DNA of 64,000 bases, taken from positions 1 through 64,000 of the forward strand of contig JAGCOW010000057.1 in assembly GCA_017642535.1 (NCBI GenBank), written 5' to 3'. Made by a program: the position numbers and the translations under genes. This DNA comes from Bacteroidales bacterium (GTDB lineage Bacteria; Bacteroidota; Bacteroidia; Bacteroidales; UBA1715). The first letter of the stretch is position 1. Every line of letters begins with the position of its first letter. Shown here piece by piece: positions 63,671-64,000 of this stretch. The notes below the pieces were generated by a model. The model made no database searches. It was not told where the DNA came from and worked only from the letters and a program-made list of their open reading frames with translations.

Positions 63671-63688
63671 AACTCTAAAACATTCATT

Positions 63689-64000
63689 TTGAAACTTTTT
63701 CGTTCCATAGTGCCCATTGTTCTTATGCTCTTTGCTATAAAGGGTATGGCACAGCCAATTGCCGATGAGGAATATAGGCAACGGCTTGCCGATTCGCTGA
63801 AAAAAGAGCTATCGCAGTATTATCCAAATGCAAAAATATGGGAATCCTATTCTTGGGGTAGGTACGTGAATATTCAATTAGAAAAAGAGAATGGATGTTC
63901 CGAGAACTGGAAATATTGCTATGATTACCGCAGTAAAAAGTATAATGTAAGTTCTTTTGAGGTGAAAACAGATTCCGTTTCTGTTGAATATTCTTATGGT
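63689..64000 (+). CDS. Cassette-led exported protein, cut off by window edge
   Basis: The frame is open from TTG at 63689 to the window end (104 codons). It has a variant of the shared signal peptide (KLFRSIVPIVLMLFAIKGMA) and a mature part starting QPIADEEYRQRLADSLKKEL, for which I recognise no family and see no homolog in the window. Confidence 0.75.
   Translation, partial: MKLFRSIVPIVLMLFAIKGMAQPIADEEYRQRLADSLKKELSQYYPNAKIWESYSWGRYVNIQLEKENGCSENWKYCYDYRSKKYNVSSFEVKTDSVSVEYSYG

Larger units (their letters stand above)
63513..63671 (+). pseudogene. Signal-peptide stub cut by a dispersed repeat
   Basis: A GTG-started frame encodes a convincing signal peptide (KRICFFFLLVLANFCSFAQ) and about five mature residues, then enters the repeat at 63586 and is read out through it to a stop inside the following -7 box. 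The gene's body is gone, replaced by the repeat-promoter-cassette module. Confidence 0.55.

Overview
The window comes from a low-GC member of the Bacteroidetes, most likely the order Bacteroidales. This rests on the gene content (WbqC-lepB-dapB next to rplT-rpmI-infC-thrS, pyrophosphate-dependent phosphofructokinase, one-chain pyruvate:ferredoxin oxidoreductase, Bacteroides-type glutamate dehydrogenase, ligand-sensor propeller proteins) and on repeated TAnnTTTG boxes a short way upstream of starts, the -7 element of the Bacteroidetes primary sigma factor. Genus cannot be told from this sequence.

Layout. 1-4.1 kb: a cut-off gene, an AAA/DUF4143 ATPase behind a four-unit palindrome array, a membrane Ser/Thr kinase and two small genes. 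4.1-18.1 kb: housekeeping genes, mostly on the minus strand (WbqC, lepB, dapB, L20, L35, IF-3, thrS, then miaB and xseB on plus, then pfp, a lysozyme-like exported protein and nifJ). 18.2-23.6 kb: a tight four-gene minus-strand operon of an SPFH/GYF protein, a membrane-anchored EF-Tu-like GTPase carrying two L7/L12-C-terminal-like repeats, a four-helix membrane protein and a zinc-ribbon/TPR membrane protein. I know of no described system with this set and consider it one of the two main candidates for something new. It is preceded by a structured, terminator-ended RNA region. 23.9-32.6 kb: gdhA, an outer-membrane barrel, lipoproteins, a propeller/PP2C phosphatase and a UbiD-type decarboxylase.

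32.7-64 kb is an accessory region and the second main candidate: a mosaic locus of exported proteins. Twelve copies of one DNA segment (TAnnTTTG promoter, very short leader, and a signal peptide reading approximately MKLFRYIVPILFLFLS) are joined to unrelated mature proteins: giant WG/MORN-repeat proteins, leucine-rich proteins, a C-type-lectin-like protein with a variable-region-like end, and small Cys-motif proteins. Three large genes end in the same peptide (SGPLKYFLEE), whose stop codon overlaps the start of the next cassette as ATGA. Chimeric genes, abrupt loss of DNA identity between paralogs, internal-deletion relics, frameshifts and a signal-peptide stub cut by a repeat all indicate active shuffling. 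Interspersed are RhuM/Fic, AbiEi-AbiEii, two AAA ATPases and five copies of a dispersed repeat, three of which lead straight into the cassette promoter.

No tRNA, rRNA, CRISPR array, integrase, transposase or reverse transcriptase was recognised.
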